From the NCBI GenBank assembly GCA_035628995.1, contig DASPIR010000024.1, positions 34,113 to 98,112 on the forward strand: a DNA stretch of 64,000 nt. Reading direction: 5' to 3'. A program made the translations under genes and the position numbers. Below, one piece after another: positions 50,916-60,718 of this stretch (position 1 is the first letter of the stretch; each line of letters opens with the position of its first letter). Source of the DNA: Clostridia bacterium (GTDB taxonomy: Bacteria; Bacillota; Clostridia; Lutisporales; Lutisporaceae). The notes under the pieces were generated by a model. It saw only the letters and a program-made list of their open reading frames with translations. It made no database searches and was not told where the DNA came from.

Positions 50916-51899
50916 TCAATAATAGTTTTTTTCGAATATATCTTTTATATCAGCTACATTTTTGGTTAGGCCTAATGCAATTATCAATTTGATTCTGGCT
51001 TTCTGCCCTGGAAGGTTGTCTCCCAGAATTACACCTCTATTAGTAAGTTCTTTACCTGCGCCTGGATACCCATAGCTGTCAAGAACCTTGCCCATGAGAC
51101 AGCGTGATACAAGTACTACTGGAATTCCTTTGGACACGGCATATTCTACACCTGGAACCATTGACGGCGGAATGTTTCCTCTGCCCATACCCTCAATGAC
51201 AATCCCGTGAGTTCCTGAATCAACACAGAATCTTAGAAGCCTGTCATCCATGCCACAGCCAGTCTTGATAAGGTCTACCCTGCTGTCTATTTTTTCGGCT
51301 GCGATGTATTGGCGTTTTGTGTAGCTGTGGTAAAAATATGCCTTATCGTTGTCAATAAAGCCGATAGGGCCGAAATCAGCGCTCTTAAAGGTATCCAAAG
51401 TATGTGTATTCGTTTTGGTTACCTGTGCGGCAGAGTGTATTTCGTTATTCATTACTACAAGAACACCTCTATTATAAGCCTCATCTGAGGCAGCAGCATA
51501 AGTTGCAGCTATAAGGTTTACAGGTCCGTCGAAGCCCAGCTCGGAGCTGCTTTTCATAGACCCAACAAATACAATGGGCTTATCTGAATTTGATGTAAGG
51601 TCTACAAGATATGCGGTTTCCTCTAAGGAGTCTGTACCATGGGTTATAACTGCACCATCGAAGCCTTCAAACTTCAGCTTGTGCTGAATAATCTTGGAAA
51701 GCTCAAACATTTTCTCAGGAGTCATATGTGGTCCTGGAATATTACTGAAGTTAAGAAAATCTATTTCTGCGATGGTGCCAATGCCAGGTGTCATCTGCAG
51801 TATTTGCTCACCGGAAATTGCAGGCACTGCCGCATGGGTTTTTTCATCAATTCGCATTGCTATTGTGCCACCGGTAAATACTATGATTATTTTTTTCAT
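50916..51899 (-). CDS. L-asparaginase
   Basis: 327 residues. IVFTGGTIAM (first Thr nucleophile) and AVITHGTDSLEETAYLVDL (second Thr-Asp pair with THGTDS). Type I/II asparaginase without an evident signal peptide, so cytoplasmic. Hydrolyses asparagine to aspartate and ammonia. Confidence 0.92.
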   Translation of the reverse strand: MKKIIIVFTGGTIAMRIDEKTHAAVPAISGEQILQMTPGIGTIAEIDFLNFSNIPGPHMTPEKMFELSKIIQHKLKFEGFDGAVITHGTDSLEETAYLVDLTSNSDKPIVFVGSMKSSSELGFDGPVNLIAATYAAASDEAYNRGVLVVMNNEIHSAAQVTKTNTHTLDTFKSADFGPIGFIDNDKAYFYHSYTKRQYIAAEKIDSRVDLIKTGCGMDDRLLRFCVDSGTHGIVIEGMGRGNIPPSMVPGVEYAVSKGIPVVLVSRCLMGKVLDSYGYPGAGKELTNRGVILGDNLPGQKARIKLIIALGLTKNVADIKDIFEKNYY

Positions 51900-52013
51900 C
51901 CTTATCCTCCCTGCATTATAGTGTAATATGCTATATTATAAAAATAGTTGAAGGTTTAAAAAATTATTAGACTCTCTAAAATTATTATATTATAGGTTCA
52001 TCTTATTAACAAT

Positions 52014-52048
52014 CCAAAAAAAGTGAGGCATACAATTGTATGCCTCAC
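52014..52048 (-). terminator. terminator of the decarboxylase gene
   Basis: GTGAGGCATACAA/TTGTATGCCTCAC palindrome (52023-52048) followed on the minus strand by a seven-base T run (52016-52022). Confidence 0.88.
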
Positions 52049-52061
52049 GTAGAATTCAATA

Positions 52062-53549
52062 CTATGCGTTTACGTTCATTATCTGCAGGTCACTGACTAT
52101 TTTGATTCTATTTACTTCAGGATCCTCAGTTCCTTGAACATACAGCTTCGCAGCTTTTAAAGCCTTAACATAGTCAACTATCTCCTGCGTAACTATTTCT
52201 CCAGGACAGAGTATTGGTATCCCTGGTGGATAAGCCATCAGGAATTCTGCACTGATAAGTCCTACACTGTCCTCAAGGGGTATCGAAATAGTCAGGCTGT
52301 TAAATGCATCCCTTGGAGTAAGAACACTCTCGGGAATGTTTGGTATGCCCAGCACTTCAGACTTAACAATTTCTTTGCAGTTTTGCTCGGCACTTATCTC
52401 TTCAAGGGCTGTTAGAAGCTTCTCAACCTTTTCCTTCGTATCTCCAAAAGAGAATACGCAGAGGACATTATACAGGTCGGACATCTCTGGCTGTATGAAA
52501 TATTTCTCAGCAAGGATTCTTTCCAGCTCATAGCCGGAGAGTCCTAAATCCTTACAAGTAATGGTAATCTTTGTTGGATCGAAGCCATAGGCGCCTTTTT
52601 TCTTAAGTACATCTTCTCCGAAGCAATACAAGCCTTCAATTTTATTTATTCTTTCTCTTGCATTTTTGGCTAATTCTATAGAAAAGTCTATAAGTTCTTT
52701 GCCTTCTGTAGCCAACTGCATTCTCGCACAATCCAGGGAGGCGAGAAGTGGATATGATGGGCTTGTGGTCTGCAGTAAACTCATTACGGTCTTAACTCTG
52801 TTAACATCAACAATTCCTTTTTTTACATGCAGCAGAGAGCTTTGTGTCATGGAACCCACAATTTTATGCGTGCTCTGGGCACAGATATCTGCTCCTGCAT
52901 CCATAGCTGATATGGGAAGCTTGCTGTTGAAATGAAGATGAGGTCCGTGAGCTTCATCAACTATAAGCGGTATATTATACTCATGAACTATCTTGACAAT
53001 TTCAACTATATCAGTTGAAACACCATAATAGGTCGGATTAACAATTAGTACAGCTTTAGCATCGCTATTCTGTTCCAGTGTTTTTCTCACAGTCTCAGGT
53101 GTAACGTTAAGGGCTAATCCTACGTTTGTGTCGATTTCAGGGTGCATATAAACAGGATTGGCACCGCTCAGAATTATGCCGGCTGTGATGGATTTATGAA
53201 CGTTCCTCGGGATTATTATTTTGTCTCCCTGGCTGACAACGCTCATAATCATTGCTTGTATGGCACCTGAGGTTCCGTGAATTGAAAAGAAAGTGTAATC
53301 GGCGTTATAAGCATCAGCAGCCAGTTCCTGGGCTTCCTTGATTACTCCTGTTGGCTTATGGAGACTGTCAACCTGATGAAAAACCGTTACATCTATTGAT
53401 AATACGTTCGTACCTACGAAATCCCTAAACTTCTTAACCATTCCCTGGCCTCGCTTATGGCCTGGAACATGGAAAGGGACTGTATCATTGTTGTGGTATT
53501 CTAGTAGGGCATCAAACATAGGGGTTTTCGTCTGATCTAATTTGAACAT
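52062..53549 (-). CDS. Orn/Lys/Arg decarboxylase family (SpeA-like)
   Basis: 495 residues, GGAAGGTG ribosome binding site. PLP-dependent fold type I without the N-terminal wing: VPFHVPGHKRGQG, IHGTSGAIQAM, VDEAHGPHLHF and the PLP Lys in AQSTHKIVGSMTQSSLLH; C-terminal domain to MNVNA. Arginine (or lysine) decarboxylation, first step to polyamines; followed downstream in the pathway by SpeE nearby. Confidence 0.9.
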   Translation of the reverse strand: MFKLDQTKTPMFDALLEYHNNDTVPFHVPGHKRGQGMVKKFRDFVGTNVLSIDVTVFHQVDSLHKPTGVIKEAQELAADAYNADYTFFSIHGTSGAIQAMIMSVVSQGDKIIIPRNVHKSITAGIILSGANPVYMHPEIDTNVGLALNVTPETVRKTLEQNSDAKAVLIVNPTYYGVSTDIVEIVKIVHEYNIPLIVDEAHGPHLHFNSKLPISAMDAGADICAQSTHKIVGSMTQSSLLHVKKGIVDVNRVKTVMSLLQTTSPSYPLLASLDCARMQLATEGKELIDFSIELAKNARERINKIEGLYCFGEDVLKKKGAYGFDPTKITITCKDLGLSGYELERILAEKYFIQPEMSDLYNVLCVFSFGDTKEKVEKLLTALEEISAEQNCKEIVKSEVLGIPNIPESVLTPRDAFNSLTISIPLEDSVGLISAEFLMAYPPGIPILCPGEIVTQEIVDYVKALKAAKLYVQGTEDPEVNRIKIVSDLQIMNVNA

Positions 53550-53604
53550 TTTTACACCTTCCTTTCGGCTAACTAAAATTTAATTAGTTTACTAAATTTG
53601 CTAA

Positions 53605-53643
53605 TAAAAAAAGCCTGAACTTCGATGCAATAAGTTCAGGCTT
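53605..53643 (-). terminator. terminator of the spermidine synthase gene
   Basis: AAGCCTGAACTT (53611-53622) pairs with AAGTTCAGGCTT (53632-53643); T run on the minus strand. The 53644-53853 stretch shows no gene. Confidence 0.85.
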
Positions 53644-53853
53644 CTGCAGAGCGATTTTTAGTTTTATTATTTAAATACCAAATTCATTATAGGGCAAACA
53701 AATCCAAAATGCAATAATTTTTATCAAAAAATTTAATAAAAATTCACGATGGAATTTTACAAAGGCAAAAGCTTGCAGAAACAGGTGCCCCAGCGATTTA
53801 TCAACTATGCTTCTAAGAGGGCTTAAGACATAAAATTACAGCACATCGCATTA

Positions 53854-54693
53854 TTATACATCGCTTCCCAGAATTAAATCCTTCACGTATTTAGGAAGTA
53901 CAAAGCATGCCTTATGTAAATCTTTATGATAGTATTTTGTATCAAAATCAGGGATATGATGCGTATCCACCTTTTCAGGGTCATGCTTCTTCGAGCCCAT
54001 TGTAAAACTCCAGTAAACACCGGGATAGGTAGGTATAGCTGCCATGTAAAGCTTTGTAACGGGAAATACATCAGCAATATCATCGAAGACACGTTTCACT
54101 ACCTGTGGGAGGTAAAAGGGGGTCTCTGTCTGAGCAACAAAGATTCCGTCCTCTGTAAGGCATTCGTAAAGAGACCTATAGAAGTTAACGTTGAAAAGTC
54201 CCTCAGCGGCACCAAAAGGGTCAGTTGAATCAACTATGATAACATCAAATTCATTTTTGCGGTCCAAGACATATTTGATGCCGTCGCCTATAAAGACCTC
54301 AGCTCTTGGATCATCAAGACCGCAGCTTATTTCAGGAAGGTACTTTTTCGAAAGCTCTACCACCCTGTCATCAATTTCACACAAAACAGCTTTCTCAACG
54401 GACTTGTGCTTTAGTATCTCTCTTATTACACCACCGTCACCTCCGCCCACTACCAATACTTTCCTGGGGTTCATATGGGTGAAAAGGGGGACATGGGTTA
54501 TCATTTCATGATAAACAAACTCATCTCGTATTGTTGTCTGGACAATACCATCAAGCACAAGCATCCTGCCGAATTCATAGGTGTCAAGTATGGCAAGCTC
54601 CTGGTACTTAGTCTTCTCTGTATACAAAGTTTCTTTCACCTTATATGTCATTGCTGCGTTCTCTATTTGCTTCTCCTTTATCCATAAATCCAT
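53854..54693 (-). CDS. speE: spermidine synthase
   Basis: About 279 residues from the ATG at 54693 (AAGGAG seven bases before), giving [19 protein letters not shown] as in relatives; an earlier in-frame start lacks a ribosome binding site. [20 protein letters not shown] (decarboxy-SAM binding), [20 protein letters not shown] and [16 protein letters not shown]. Transfers aminopropyl to putrescine, releasing MTA. Confidence 0.94.
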   Translation of the reverse strand: MDLWIKEKQIENAAMTYKVKETLYTEKTKYQELAILDTYEFGRMLVLDGIVQTTIRDEFVYHEMITHVPLFTHMNPRKVLVVGGGDGGVIREILKHKSVEKAVLCEIDDRVVELSKKYLPEISCGLDDPRAEVFIGDGIKYVLDRKNEFDVIIVDSTDPFGAAEGLFNVNFYRSLYECLTEDGIFVAQTETPFYLPQVVKRVFDDIADVFPVTKLYMAAIPTYPGVYWSFTMGSKKHDPEKVDTHHIPDFDTKYYHKDLHKACFVLPKYVKDLILGSDV

Positions 54694-54742
54694 ATGTATT
54701 CTCCTTCCACACTGTTGATATTTATTCTGCATAATTTAAAAT

Positions 54743-55861
54743 TTATTTTGTTTTTTCGGAACCATGATTATCCATAAGAAAATGTACGATGTCATAAGTT
54801 GAGTAAGGCTTTTTCAATAGTCCTGTCATTTCCCGGAAGCATTTCATCCTAACCTCAGAGTTGAATATCTGATCAATTAGAACAGGTATCTTCTTAACAT
54901 CCGAAGTAGCAACTGCAGCACCAGAATTCAGCAGGAACTCTGCATTTTCATACTCCTGCCCCGGTAGAGGGGAGAATATGATAAGGGGCTTTTCTCTGGT
55001 CAGGATTTCTGCTGTCGATACTCCTCCGGGCTTGGTAATTACACAATCTGATAACTCCATAAGCTCGTGAATATTGTTTACAAAGCCATAAACTACAAGC
55101 TTGTTACGTGTAGTAAGGCTCTTGAGCTTTGTTTCCAGTCTATGGTTCCTGCCTGCAATAGCGATAATTTGAATGTTCTCCATATAGCTGTCTATTGCTT
55201 TTACTATGTTGTTTATCTCTCCAAGACCAAGTCCGCCTCCCATTACCAGTATGGACTTCTTATTCTCAAAATTCAGTTTTTCTATTAGCTCTTCCCTTTT
55301 ATGAACTTCAGCAAACTCTTTTTTTATCGGTATACCGAAAGGGAGAACCTTTTCTCTGCTTACGCCAAAGTTCTCCATAATATAGGTAAGATCCTCGTGA
55401 GGTATTATATAGTAGTCAGTTCCATCGTTTATATATGAAGAGTGGATGTTAAAGTCTGTAATGATCGAAACCAAAGGACAATTCAGTCTTTTCTTCTGCT
55501 TGAGGCTCGAAATAATTGCAGACGGAAAGCTGTGAGTGCATATAATCACATCAGGATCAAAGCTCACAATGGTTTTTCGAAGCTTGCTTGTCATTAGTCT
55601 GTTAGCGATGTCATTTATATCAATCATCGGGTCAAGTCTATTAGTCTTCTCATATAGCTTTCCCCATGCCTTGGGGTAGAACTTCAATATATTCATATAT
55701 CCGTCCAAAATAACCTTGTCAAGTATGGGACTTATATAGCTGATAGTGTTGATAATTTTCACACGAGAGGAATTATCCTGACGTATGAACTCATTCCTAA
55801 GTGTATGGGCAACCTGATCATGTCCGTTTCCGATAGAAACAGAGAATATTAAAGTATTCAC
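54743..55861 (-). CDS. MGDG synthase-like glycosyltransferase
   Basis: 372 residues. SIGNGHDQVAHTLRNEFIR is the MGDG_synth N-terminal motif, FDPDVIICTHSFPSAII, MGGGLGLGEI and CVITKPGGVSTAEILTREKP (UDP-sugar binding, GT28). Processive-type diacylglycerol glucosyltransferase (UgtP-like) or related; peripheral membrane. Start at 55861 has weak GGGAGTGA. Confidence 0.85.
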   Translation of the reverse strand: MNTLIFSVSIGNGHDQVAHTLRNEFIRQDNSSRVKIINTISYISPILDKVILDGYMNILKFYPKAWGKLYEKTNRLDPMIDINDIANRLMTSKLRKTIVSFDPDVIICTHSFPSAIISSLKQKKRLNCPLVSIITDFNIHSSYINDGTDYYIIPHEDLTYIMENFGVSREKVLPFGIPIKKEFAEVHKREELIEKLNFENKKSILVMGGGLGLGEINNIVKAIDSYMENIQIIAIAGRNHRLETKLKSLTTRNKLVVYGFVNNIHELMELSDCVITKPGGVSTAEILTREKPLIIFSPLPGQEYENAEFLLNSGAAVATSDVKKIPVLIDQIFNSEVRMKCFREMTGLLKKPYSTYDIVHFLMDNHGSEKTK

Positions 55862-56171
55862 TTAATCACTCCCTAGAATACGGCATTAGCACTGCCGCCC
55901 TTATTATATAATTCTTAGTATAGCACAAAACAGAATTTATACCAGATGTAACGCACTAAGTTGCCTTACGGGCTTTAACTGAAACATTTTGCACTTATTT
56001 GAATTCTAGTATAAAGGATTAAGTGCAAAATATATAGATTGCAATATGAAAATTGCTAAAGAAATCCATATCACATTTAGAGTACGATGTTTTCGCTAAA
56101 TTAGTCTGGAAAACAACAAAAACAGAGGAAATAATTTTTACCAATTCAACAAAACTATACAAATTTCGTTG

Positions 56172-56197
56172 AAGGAAAATCCTGCTATTTATTGAAT
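56172..56197 (+). promoter_or_regulatory. SigH-type promoter of the spoIIA operon
   Basis: AAGGAAAAT (56172-56180) and GAAT (56194-56197) fit the SigH pattern RWAGGAWWT...GAAT. The spoIIA operon is SigH-driven in Bacillus and clostridia. The preceding 55862-56171 has no gene. Confidence 0.65.
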
Positions 56198-56231
56198 ATT
56201 AACAATGCAGTATAAATATGGAGGGACGAGA

Positions 56232-56576
56232 ATGAATATAGGTTTTGAGTATGTGGACAGGCTGTTGATTGTAAGAATCGACGGGGATATTGATCATCAC
56301 TCCTGTGAAGAAATCAGATCCAAAATTGACAAAGAGATTACTTTAAAAAACCCTAAATCAATTCTTTTTGATATGGAGCAGGTAGGCTTTATGGACAGCT
56401 CCGGAATTGGGGTGTTGATAGGGCGTTATAAGCTTATCTCAAACAATGGAGGAAAAGCAGGCATGACAAATGTAAAGCCACAGATTATGAGATTGTGTGA
56501 AATATGCGGACTTCAGAAGATAATTCAGATATACCCCAACAAAAAGAAAGCCATAGCAAGTATAAAGGAGTGTTAA
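56232..56576 (+). CDS. spoIIAA: anti-sigma-F factor antagonist SpoIIAA
   Basis: About 114 residues from ATG 56232 (GGAGGGACG). STAS domain with the phospho-Ser in [20 protein letters not shown]. Dephosphorylated form releases SigF from SpoIIAB in the forespore. First gene of the operon. Confidence 0.96.
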   Translation: MNIGFEYVDRLLIVRIDGDIDHHSCEEIRSKIDKEITLKNPKSILFDMEQVGFMDSSGIGVLIGRYKLISNNGGKAGMTNVKPQIMRLCEICGLQKIIQIYPNKKKAIASIKEC

Positions 56577-56580
56577 TGCA

Positions 56581-57009
56581 ATGAGAATAGACAATGAAAT
56601 GAAACTTGAATTCTTAAGCAAATCGCAGAATGAAAGCTTTGCAAGATCAGTAGTTGCAGCATTTGTAGCCCAGCTGGATCCGACGATAGAAGAGCTGGCA
56701 GAGGTTAAGACTGCAGTTTCTGAAGCAGTTACCAATGCCATTATACATGGGTATGGATGCGGAACAGGAAATGTAATGATTGTTTCAAGGATAATTGATA
56801 AGACTGTAGAAATAGAAATAAGGGACTTTGGAGCAGGAATTGCAGATATTGAGCTTGCCAGGCAGCCGCTTTATACTTCAAAACCCGAGCTTGAAAGATC
56901 AGGAATGGGTTTTACAGTTATGGAGACCTTTATGGATAAGGTGGAAATCGAATCGCATCCGGGGAACGGTACTATCATACGCATGACTAAAACTATGAAG
57001 ACAGCTTGA
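56581..57009 (+). CDS. spoIIAB: anti-sigma-F factor SpoIIAB
   Basis: 142 residues. HATPase/serine-kinase fold: [14 protein letters not shown] (N box), DFGAGIADI (G1) and [16 protein letters not shown] (G2). Phosphorylates SpoIIAA and holds SigF inactive. Confidence 0.96.
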   Translation: MRIDNEMKLEFLSKSQNESFARSVVAAFVAQLDPTIEELAEVKTAVSEAVTNAIIHGYGCGTGNVMIVSRIIDKTVEIEIRDFGAGIADIELARQPLYTSKPELERSGMGFTVMETFMDKVEIESHPGNGTIIRMTKTMKTA

Positions 57010-57021
57010 TGGGGTATGGTT

Positions 57022-57759
57022 ATGGAACGGGTGGAGCTTACTCAAGATGAATTTTTAGAATTTATATTCCGTGCTCAAAAAGGAGACTCTGAGGCAGAAA
57101 ACTTCCTTGTAGAAAACAACATCGGCTTGGTAAGAAGTGTTGTAAGAAGGTTTTTGAATAGAGGCTGTGAATACGATGATTTGGTCCAGATAGGAAGCAT
57201 TGGACTGTTAAAGGCGATCAAGAAATTTGATGCCAGCTTTAACGTGCGGTTCTCAACCTATGCAATACCGATGATAATTGGTGAGATAAAGAGATTTCTA
57301 AGAGATGACGGAATGATTAAAGTCAGCCGAAGCCTTAAGGAAATAGCTAATAAAGCTCATATGGCGAAGGAGGCACTGGAAAAGGATTATGGACGGGAAC
57401 CAACAATATCTGAAATTGCTTCAGTGTTGGAGATTTCAAAAGAAGATTTGGCAGTGGCTTTGGATTCTGTGCAAAGCACAGAATATCTTTATGAGACAAT
57501 ACACCAGGATGACGGCTCGCCAATACTCCTCATTGACAGGATAAGCTGCAACGAAGGGGAAGATATTGATATAATAGATAGGCTGGCATTGAAAGAGGTT
57601 TTGTCTGCTTTGGAACCCAAGGAACGCCAAATAATAATGCTCCGATATTTCAAGGACATGACTCAGTGTCAGGTAGCTGAAATGCTGGGAATGTCTCAGG
57701 TTCAGGTGTCAAGAGTCGAGAAGAAGATAATCAGCAAGCTTAGGCAGAGCATTACTTAA
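57022..57759 (+). CDS. sigF: sporulation sigma factor SigF
   Basis: About 245 residues from ATG 57022 (ATGGGG upstream; ATG 57016 also possible). Region 2 YDDLVQIGSIGLLKAIKKFD, RFSTYAIPMIIGEIKRFLRD, and region 4 LGMSQVQVSRVEKKIISKLR. First forespore-specific sigma factor. Confidence 0.96.
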   Translation: MERVELTQDEFLEFIFRAQKGDSEAENFLVENNIGLVRSVVRRFLNRGCEYDDLVQIGSIGLLKAIKKFDASFNVRFSTYAIPMIIGEIKRFLRDDGMIKVSRSLKEIANKAHMAKEALEKDYGREPTISEIASVLEISKEDLAVALDSVQSTEYLYETIHQDDGSPILLIDRISCNEGEDIDIIDRLALKEVLSALEPKERQIIMLRYFKDMTQCQVAEMLGMSQVQVSRVEKKIISKLRQSIT

Positions 57760-57788
57760 AATTTCACATAAAGATAATGTCAGTAGAG

Positions 57789-57820
57789 AAGATCGTGTAC
57801 TTGTTGCATGGTCTTTTTTC
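57789..57820 (+). terminator. terminator after sigF
   Basis: AAGATCGTGT pairs with GCATGGTCTT using several G-U pairs, then T6. Confidence 0.6.
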
Positions 57821-57849
57821 TATTGTAAATTTCTAATGTAAATTTCCAA

Positions 57850-57880
57850 GGTATTAATTTGGCTTAATAGCCAATAATAT
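57850..57880 (+). promoter_or_regulatory. candidate forespore (SigF/SigG) promoter of the spoVA block
   Basis: GGTATT (~57850), about 16 bases, then CAATAATA (~57872) resembles a forespore promoter. An inverted repeat TTGGCT/AGCCAA lies between. Spacing is one or two bases short of consensus, so this is tentative. Confidence 0.3.
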
Positions 57881-57909
57881 TAATATAAATTGTACAGGAG
57901 TGCTGTGTA

Positions 57910-58107
57910 ATGAAGATTTTCAGGCTCTTACTCGTATTTGCAATGGTGCTTGTCATTAGCTGTTTTTCCTGGAGCTATTATACCAGCAAATCGCTGCAGG
58001 AGAAACACGAAAGAGCGATACTTGTATTTGGAGAATGCTGCAACACAATGAAAATATCCGATTTGGAGAGATTATTATGTATACAAATAAAAGGTTTAAG
58101 CAGCTGA
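57910..58107 (+). CDS. small membrane-anchored hypothetical protein
   Basis: 65 residues, AGGAG ribosome binding site. Hydrophobic N-terminus (IFRLLLVFAMVLVISCF) then a polar tail with a Cys pair. It may be secreted in the forespore or be a remnant. Overlaps the next small ORF by 31 bases. Confidence 0.4.
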   Translation: MKIFRLLLVFAMVLVISCFSWSYYTSKSLQEKHERAILVFGECCNTMKISDLERLLCIQIKGLSS

Positions 58108-58211
58108 AAAGTATTTTGAATTTTGAAAGCGAAGCAGAAAAGGAGATAAGGAGTGACATAGACGGCAGGATATTAAAAAACGCAGCAAGGATATTCGAGC
58201 ACAAGCAGTGA
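58077..58211 (+). CDS. possible 44-residue protein upstream of spoVAC
   Basis: ATG 58077 behind GGAGAG, stop TGA 58211, 27 bp before spoVAC. The product is charged and helical (FESEAEKEIRSDIDGRILK). It overlaps the previous small ORF in another frame, so at most one may be real. Confidence 0.35.
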   Translation: MYTNKRFKQLKSILNFESEAEKEIRSDIDGRILKNAARIFEHKQ

Positions 58212-58238
58212 GGATTTAAGACAGGAGGTATAAGCTGA

Positions 58239-58685
58239 ATGAAAACACAAATGAGTTCGAAACAGTATGAACAATATATAAAGGATAAGCTTCCTAAGCC
58301 CAGATCCCTTAGAAACTGCATAGCTGCATTTGTTGTAGGAGGGTTCATATGCGATGTGGCACAATTCATATCCAATATTACTAAAAGCTACGGCTACAGC
58401 CCTGAGGCAATAGCTTCAATAACAGCCACGACAATGGTGTTTCTAGGAGCTTTTCTTACCGGTCTCGGTATTTATGACCGTATAGGAAGATTTGCCGGGG
58501 CAGGAAGTATAGTACCAATTACTGGCTTCGCAAACTCAATAGTATCTCCGGCTATGGAATTCAAGAGAGAAGGTTTTGTTTTTGGAGTAGGTGCAAAGAT
58601 GTTTGTTCTTGCTGGCCCGGTCCTTGTTTATGGTATATCTGCATCAATAATTATTGGTTTTATTTATTATTTGTTTGGGAAATGA
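58239..58685 (+). CDS. spoVAC: stage V sporulation protein AC
   Basis: 148 residues, ACAGGAGG upstream. Membrane protein with FVVGGFICDVAQFI, TATTMVFLGAFLTGLGIYDR and ITGFANSIVSPAMEFKREG. Part of the SpoVA channel for dipicolinic acid in the spore inner membrane. Confidence 0.95.
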   Translation: MKTQMSSKQYEQYIKDKLPKPRSLRNCIAAFVVGGFICDVAQFISNITKSYGYSPEAIASITATTMVFLGAFLTGLGIYDRIGRFAGAGSIVPITGFANSIVSPAMEFKREGFVFGVGAKMFVLAGPVLVYGISASIIIGFIYYLFGK

Positions 58686-58711
58686 GAAGAATCCACCTAA
58701 GGAGTGATTGA

Positions 58712-59740
58712 ATGGCAAGCAAAAGACTGGGGAATCAGACATTAAAGCTGTCATCACCTCCCTCAATGATCTCCAATGCCAGCATAGTTGGACCTAAAGA
58801 GGGTGAGGGTCCACTTGCGCAATTTTTTGATAATATATTGAAGGATGACTACTTCGGAGAGGAGAGCTGGGAAAAGGCAGAGAGCAAGATGCTCAAGGAA
58901 GCCGTAAAAAATGCAATAAAGGCTTCCGGCAGAAGCAATACAAATATTAATTTCATGTTTGCCGGTGATTTGTTAAATCAAATTGTATCTTCAAGTTTTG
59001 CAGCCAGGGAACTTCAGATACCCTTTGTCGGGTTATATGGAGCATGCTCAACAATGGCTGAATCAATATGCATGGGTTCAATGCTGATTGATGGAGGGTT
59101 TGGGGAAGCTGTAGTCTGCGCCACCTCAAGCCATTTCAGCAGTGCAGAAAGACAATACCGGTTTCCTTTGGAGCAAGGTGTTCAGAGACCTCCCTTTGCA
59201 CAATGGACTGTTACAGGCGCTGGAGCCACAGTTCTGGCAGAGGCAGGAAATGGGCCGTTTATAACGTGTGTGACAATAGGAAAGGTCATGGATTTTGGCA
59301 TCAAGGATGCTAATAACATGGGAGCAGCAATGGCTCCTGCAGCGGTTGACACTATTACAGCCCATCTCAATGAAACAGGAAGGAGTCCTGAGTATTACGA
59401 CCTAATATTAACAGGAGACCTTGGAAATATTGGAAAGGCAATAACGCTGGATATGATGCAAAAGGAAGGCTTTGATATAAAAAAGGTCTATAACGATTGC
59501 GGTTCAATGATTTATGATGGTGCGAAGCAGGATACTGATGCTGGTGGAAGCGGCTGTGGATGTTCTGCTGTTGTATTGAATGGATATATTGCAAAGGAAA
59601 TGAAGAAGGGGAACCTCAATAGAGTGCTTCTGGTTGCCACCGGTGCACTGCTCTCACCTACCACTAGCTGGCAGGGGGAATCAATCCCTTCAATTGCCCA
59701 CGCAGTAGCCATAGAAAAAACAGTGGGAGAGGGTACTTGA
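58712..59740 (+). CDS. spoVAD: stage V sporulation protein AD
   Basis: 342 residues. Thiolase-like fold (FAGDLLNQIVSSSFAAREL, GLYGACSTMAESICMGSML) that binds dipicolinic acid. TGA overlaps the ATG of spoVAE. Confidence 0.96.
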   Translation: MASKRLGNQTLKLSSPPSMISNASIVGPKEGEGPLAQFFDNILKDDYFGEESWEKAESKMLKEAVKNAIKASGRSNTNINFMFAGDLLNQIVSSSFAARELQIPFVGLYGACSTMAESICMGSMLIDGGFGEAVVCATSSHFSSAERQYRFPLEQGVQRPPFAQWTVTGAGATVLAEAGNGPFITCVTIGKVMDFGIKDANNMGAAMAPAAVDTITAHLNETGRSPEYYDLILTGDLGNIGKAITLDMMQKEGFDIKKVYNDCGSMIYDGAKQDTDAGGSGCGCSAVVLNGYIAKEMKKGNLNRVLLVATGALLSPTTSWQGESIPSIAHAVAIEKTVGEGT

Positions 59741-60096
59741 TGGATTATTTGAAGGCATTTCTTGTGGGCGGATTGATTTGTGTTATTGGGCAGCTGCTAA
59801 TGGATCATACAAAACTGACCCCTGCCAGAGTGCTTGTCAGCTTTGTTACGGCTGGTGCAATCCTTCAGGGATTGGGGCTATATCAAAAAATAGTCGACTT
59901 CGGAGGGGCTGGAGCAACCACACCCTTGACGGGGTTCGGCTATTCACTTGCCAAAGGAGCTATGAAAGAGGTTAAAGAGGCAGGAATGCTGGGCGCTTTC
60001 ACCGGAGGCCTGAAGGCTGCAGCTGGAGGAGTATCAGGAGCTATTTTCTTCGGTTATATAATGGCATTGCTTTTTAGCCCAAAATCAAAAAAATAG
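59740..60096 (+). CDS. spoVAE: stage V sporulation protein AE (AEb)
   Basis: 118 residues from ATG 59740. Membrane protein related to SpoVAC (FLVGGLICVIGQLLMDHTKL, PLTGFGYSLAKGAMKEV). Overlap of stop and start implies translational coupling with spoVAD. Confidence 0.94.
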   Translation: MDYLKAFLVGGLICVIGQLLMDHTKLTPARVLVSFVTAGAILQGLGLYQKIVDFGGAGATTPLTGFGYSLAKGAMKEVKEAGMLGAFTGGLKAAAGGVSGAIFFGYIMALLFSPKSKK

Positions 60097-60107
60097 GAGA
60101 CATAAAT

Positions 60108-60704
60108 ATGGATGAAAATAATAATATAACAACGCCTATAAATAGCGCCAAAAGAAGAGTGATATTAGTTACAGACGGTGATGGAATCGCAAGAAAAGCG
60201 GTAGAGACTGCAGCACTCCGAATCGGGGGCAGATGCATCTCTAAGTCAGCAGGTAACCCCACTCCAATGAGCGGCCAAAGCATAGTTGAGCTAATAAGAA
60301 GCACACCTTATGATCCCGTTGTAGTAATGGTTGATGACAGAGGACATACAGGAATGGGGAAGGGTGAAAAGGCAATTAAAGAGATAGTCCAGAGTCCTGA
60401 TGTAGAAATACTGGGTGTCATTGCAGTAGCTTCAAATACTGAGGGAGTAAATGGGGTCAATATTGACTTTTCAGTGACCAAGGATGGAAATATAATTGAA
60501 AACACTGTAGACAAAGATGGCAATAAAGCTGAAGGTACCAAGATTAACGGGGATACGGTTGACATATTGGGGTCTATGGATATCCCTGTTATTATAGGTA
60601 TTGGAGACCCAGGGAAGATGAACGGCAAGGACTGCTGTGACAAAGGGGCTCCAATAATTACAAAGGCTATGAAAGAGATAATAGAAAGGAGCAGCATTAT
60701 GTAG
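60108..60704 (+). CDS. stage V sporulation protein AEa
   Basis: 198 residues: KRRVILVTDGDGIARKAVE, GGRCISKSAGNPTPMSGQ, DPVVVMVDDRGHTGMGKGEK, VIIGIGDPGKMNGKDCC. Matches the SpoVAEa family encoded at the end of spoVA operons. Soluble; role in the channel unclear. Ends in a shared terminator. Confidence 0.9.
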   Translation: MDENNNITTPINSAKRRVILVTDGDGIARKAVETAALRIGGRCISKSAGNPTPMSGQSIVELIRSTPYDPVVVMVDDRGHTGMGKGEKAIKEIVQSPDVEILGVIAVASNTEGVNGVNIDFSVTKDGNIIENTVDKDGNKAEGTKINGDTVDILGSMDIPVIIGIGDPGKMNGKDCCDKGAPIITKAMKEIIERSSIM

Positions 60705-60712
60705 CTGCTCCT
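60687..60712. terminator. bidirectional terminator between spoVA block and PBP gene
   Basis: AAGGAGCAGC pairs with GCTGCTCCTT, overlapping the SpoVAEa stop codon; T-rich downstream. Confidence 0.75.
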
Positions 60713-60718
60713 TATTTA

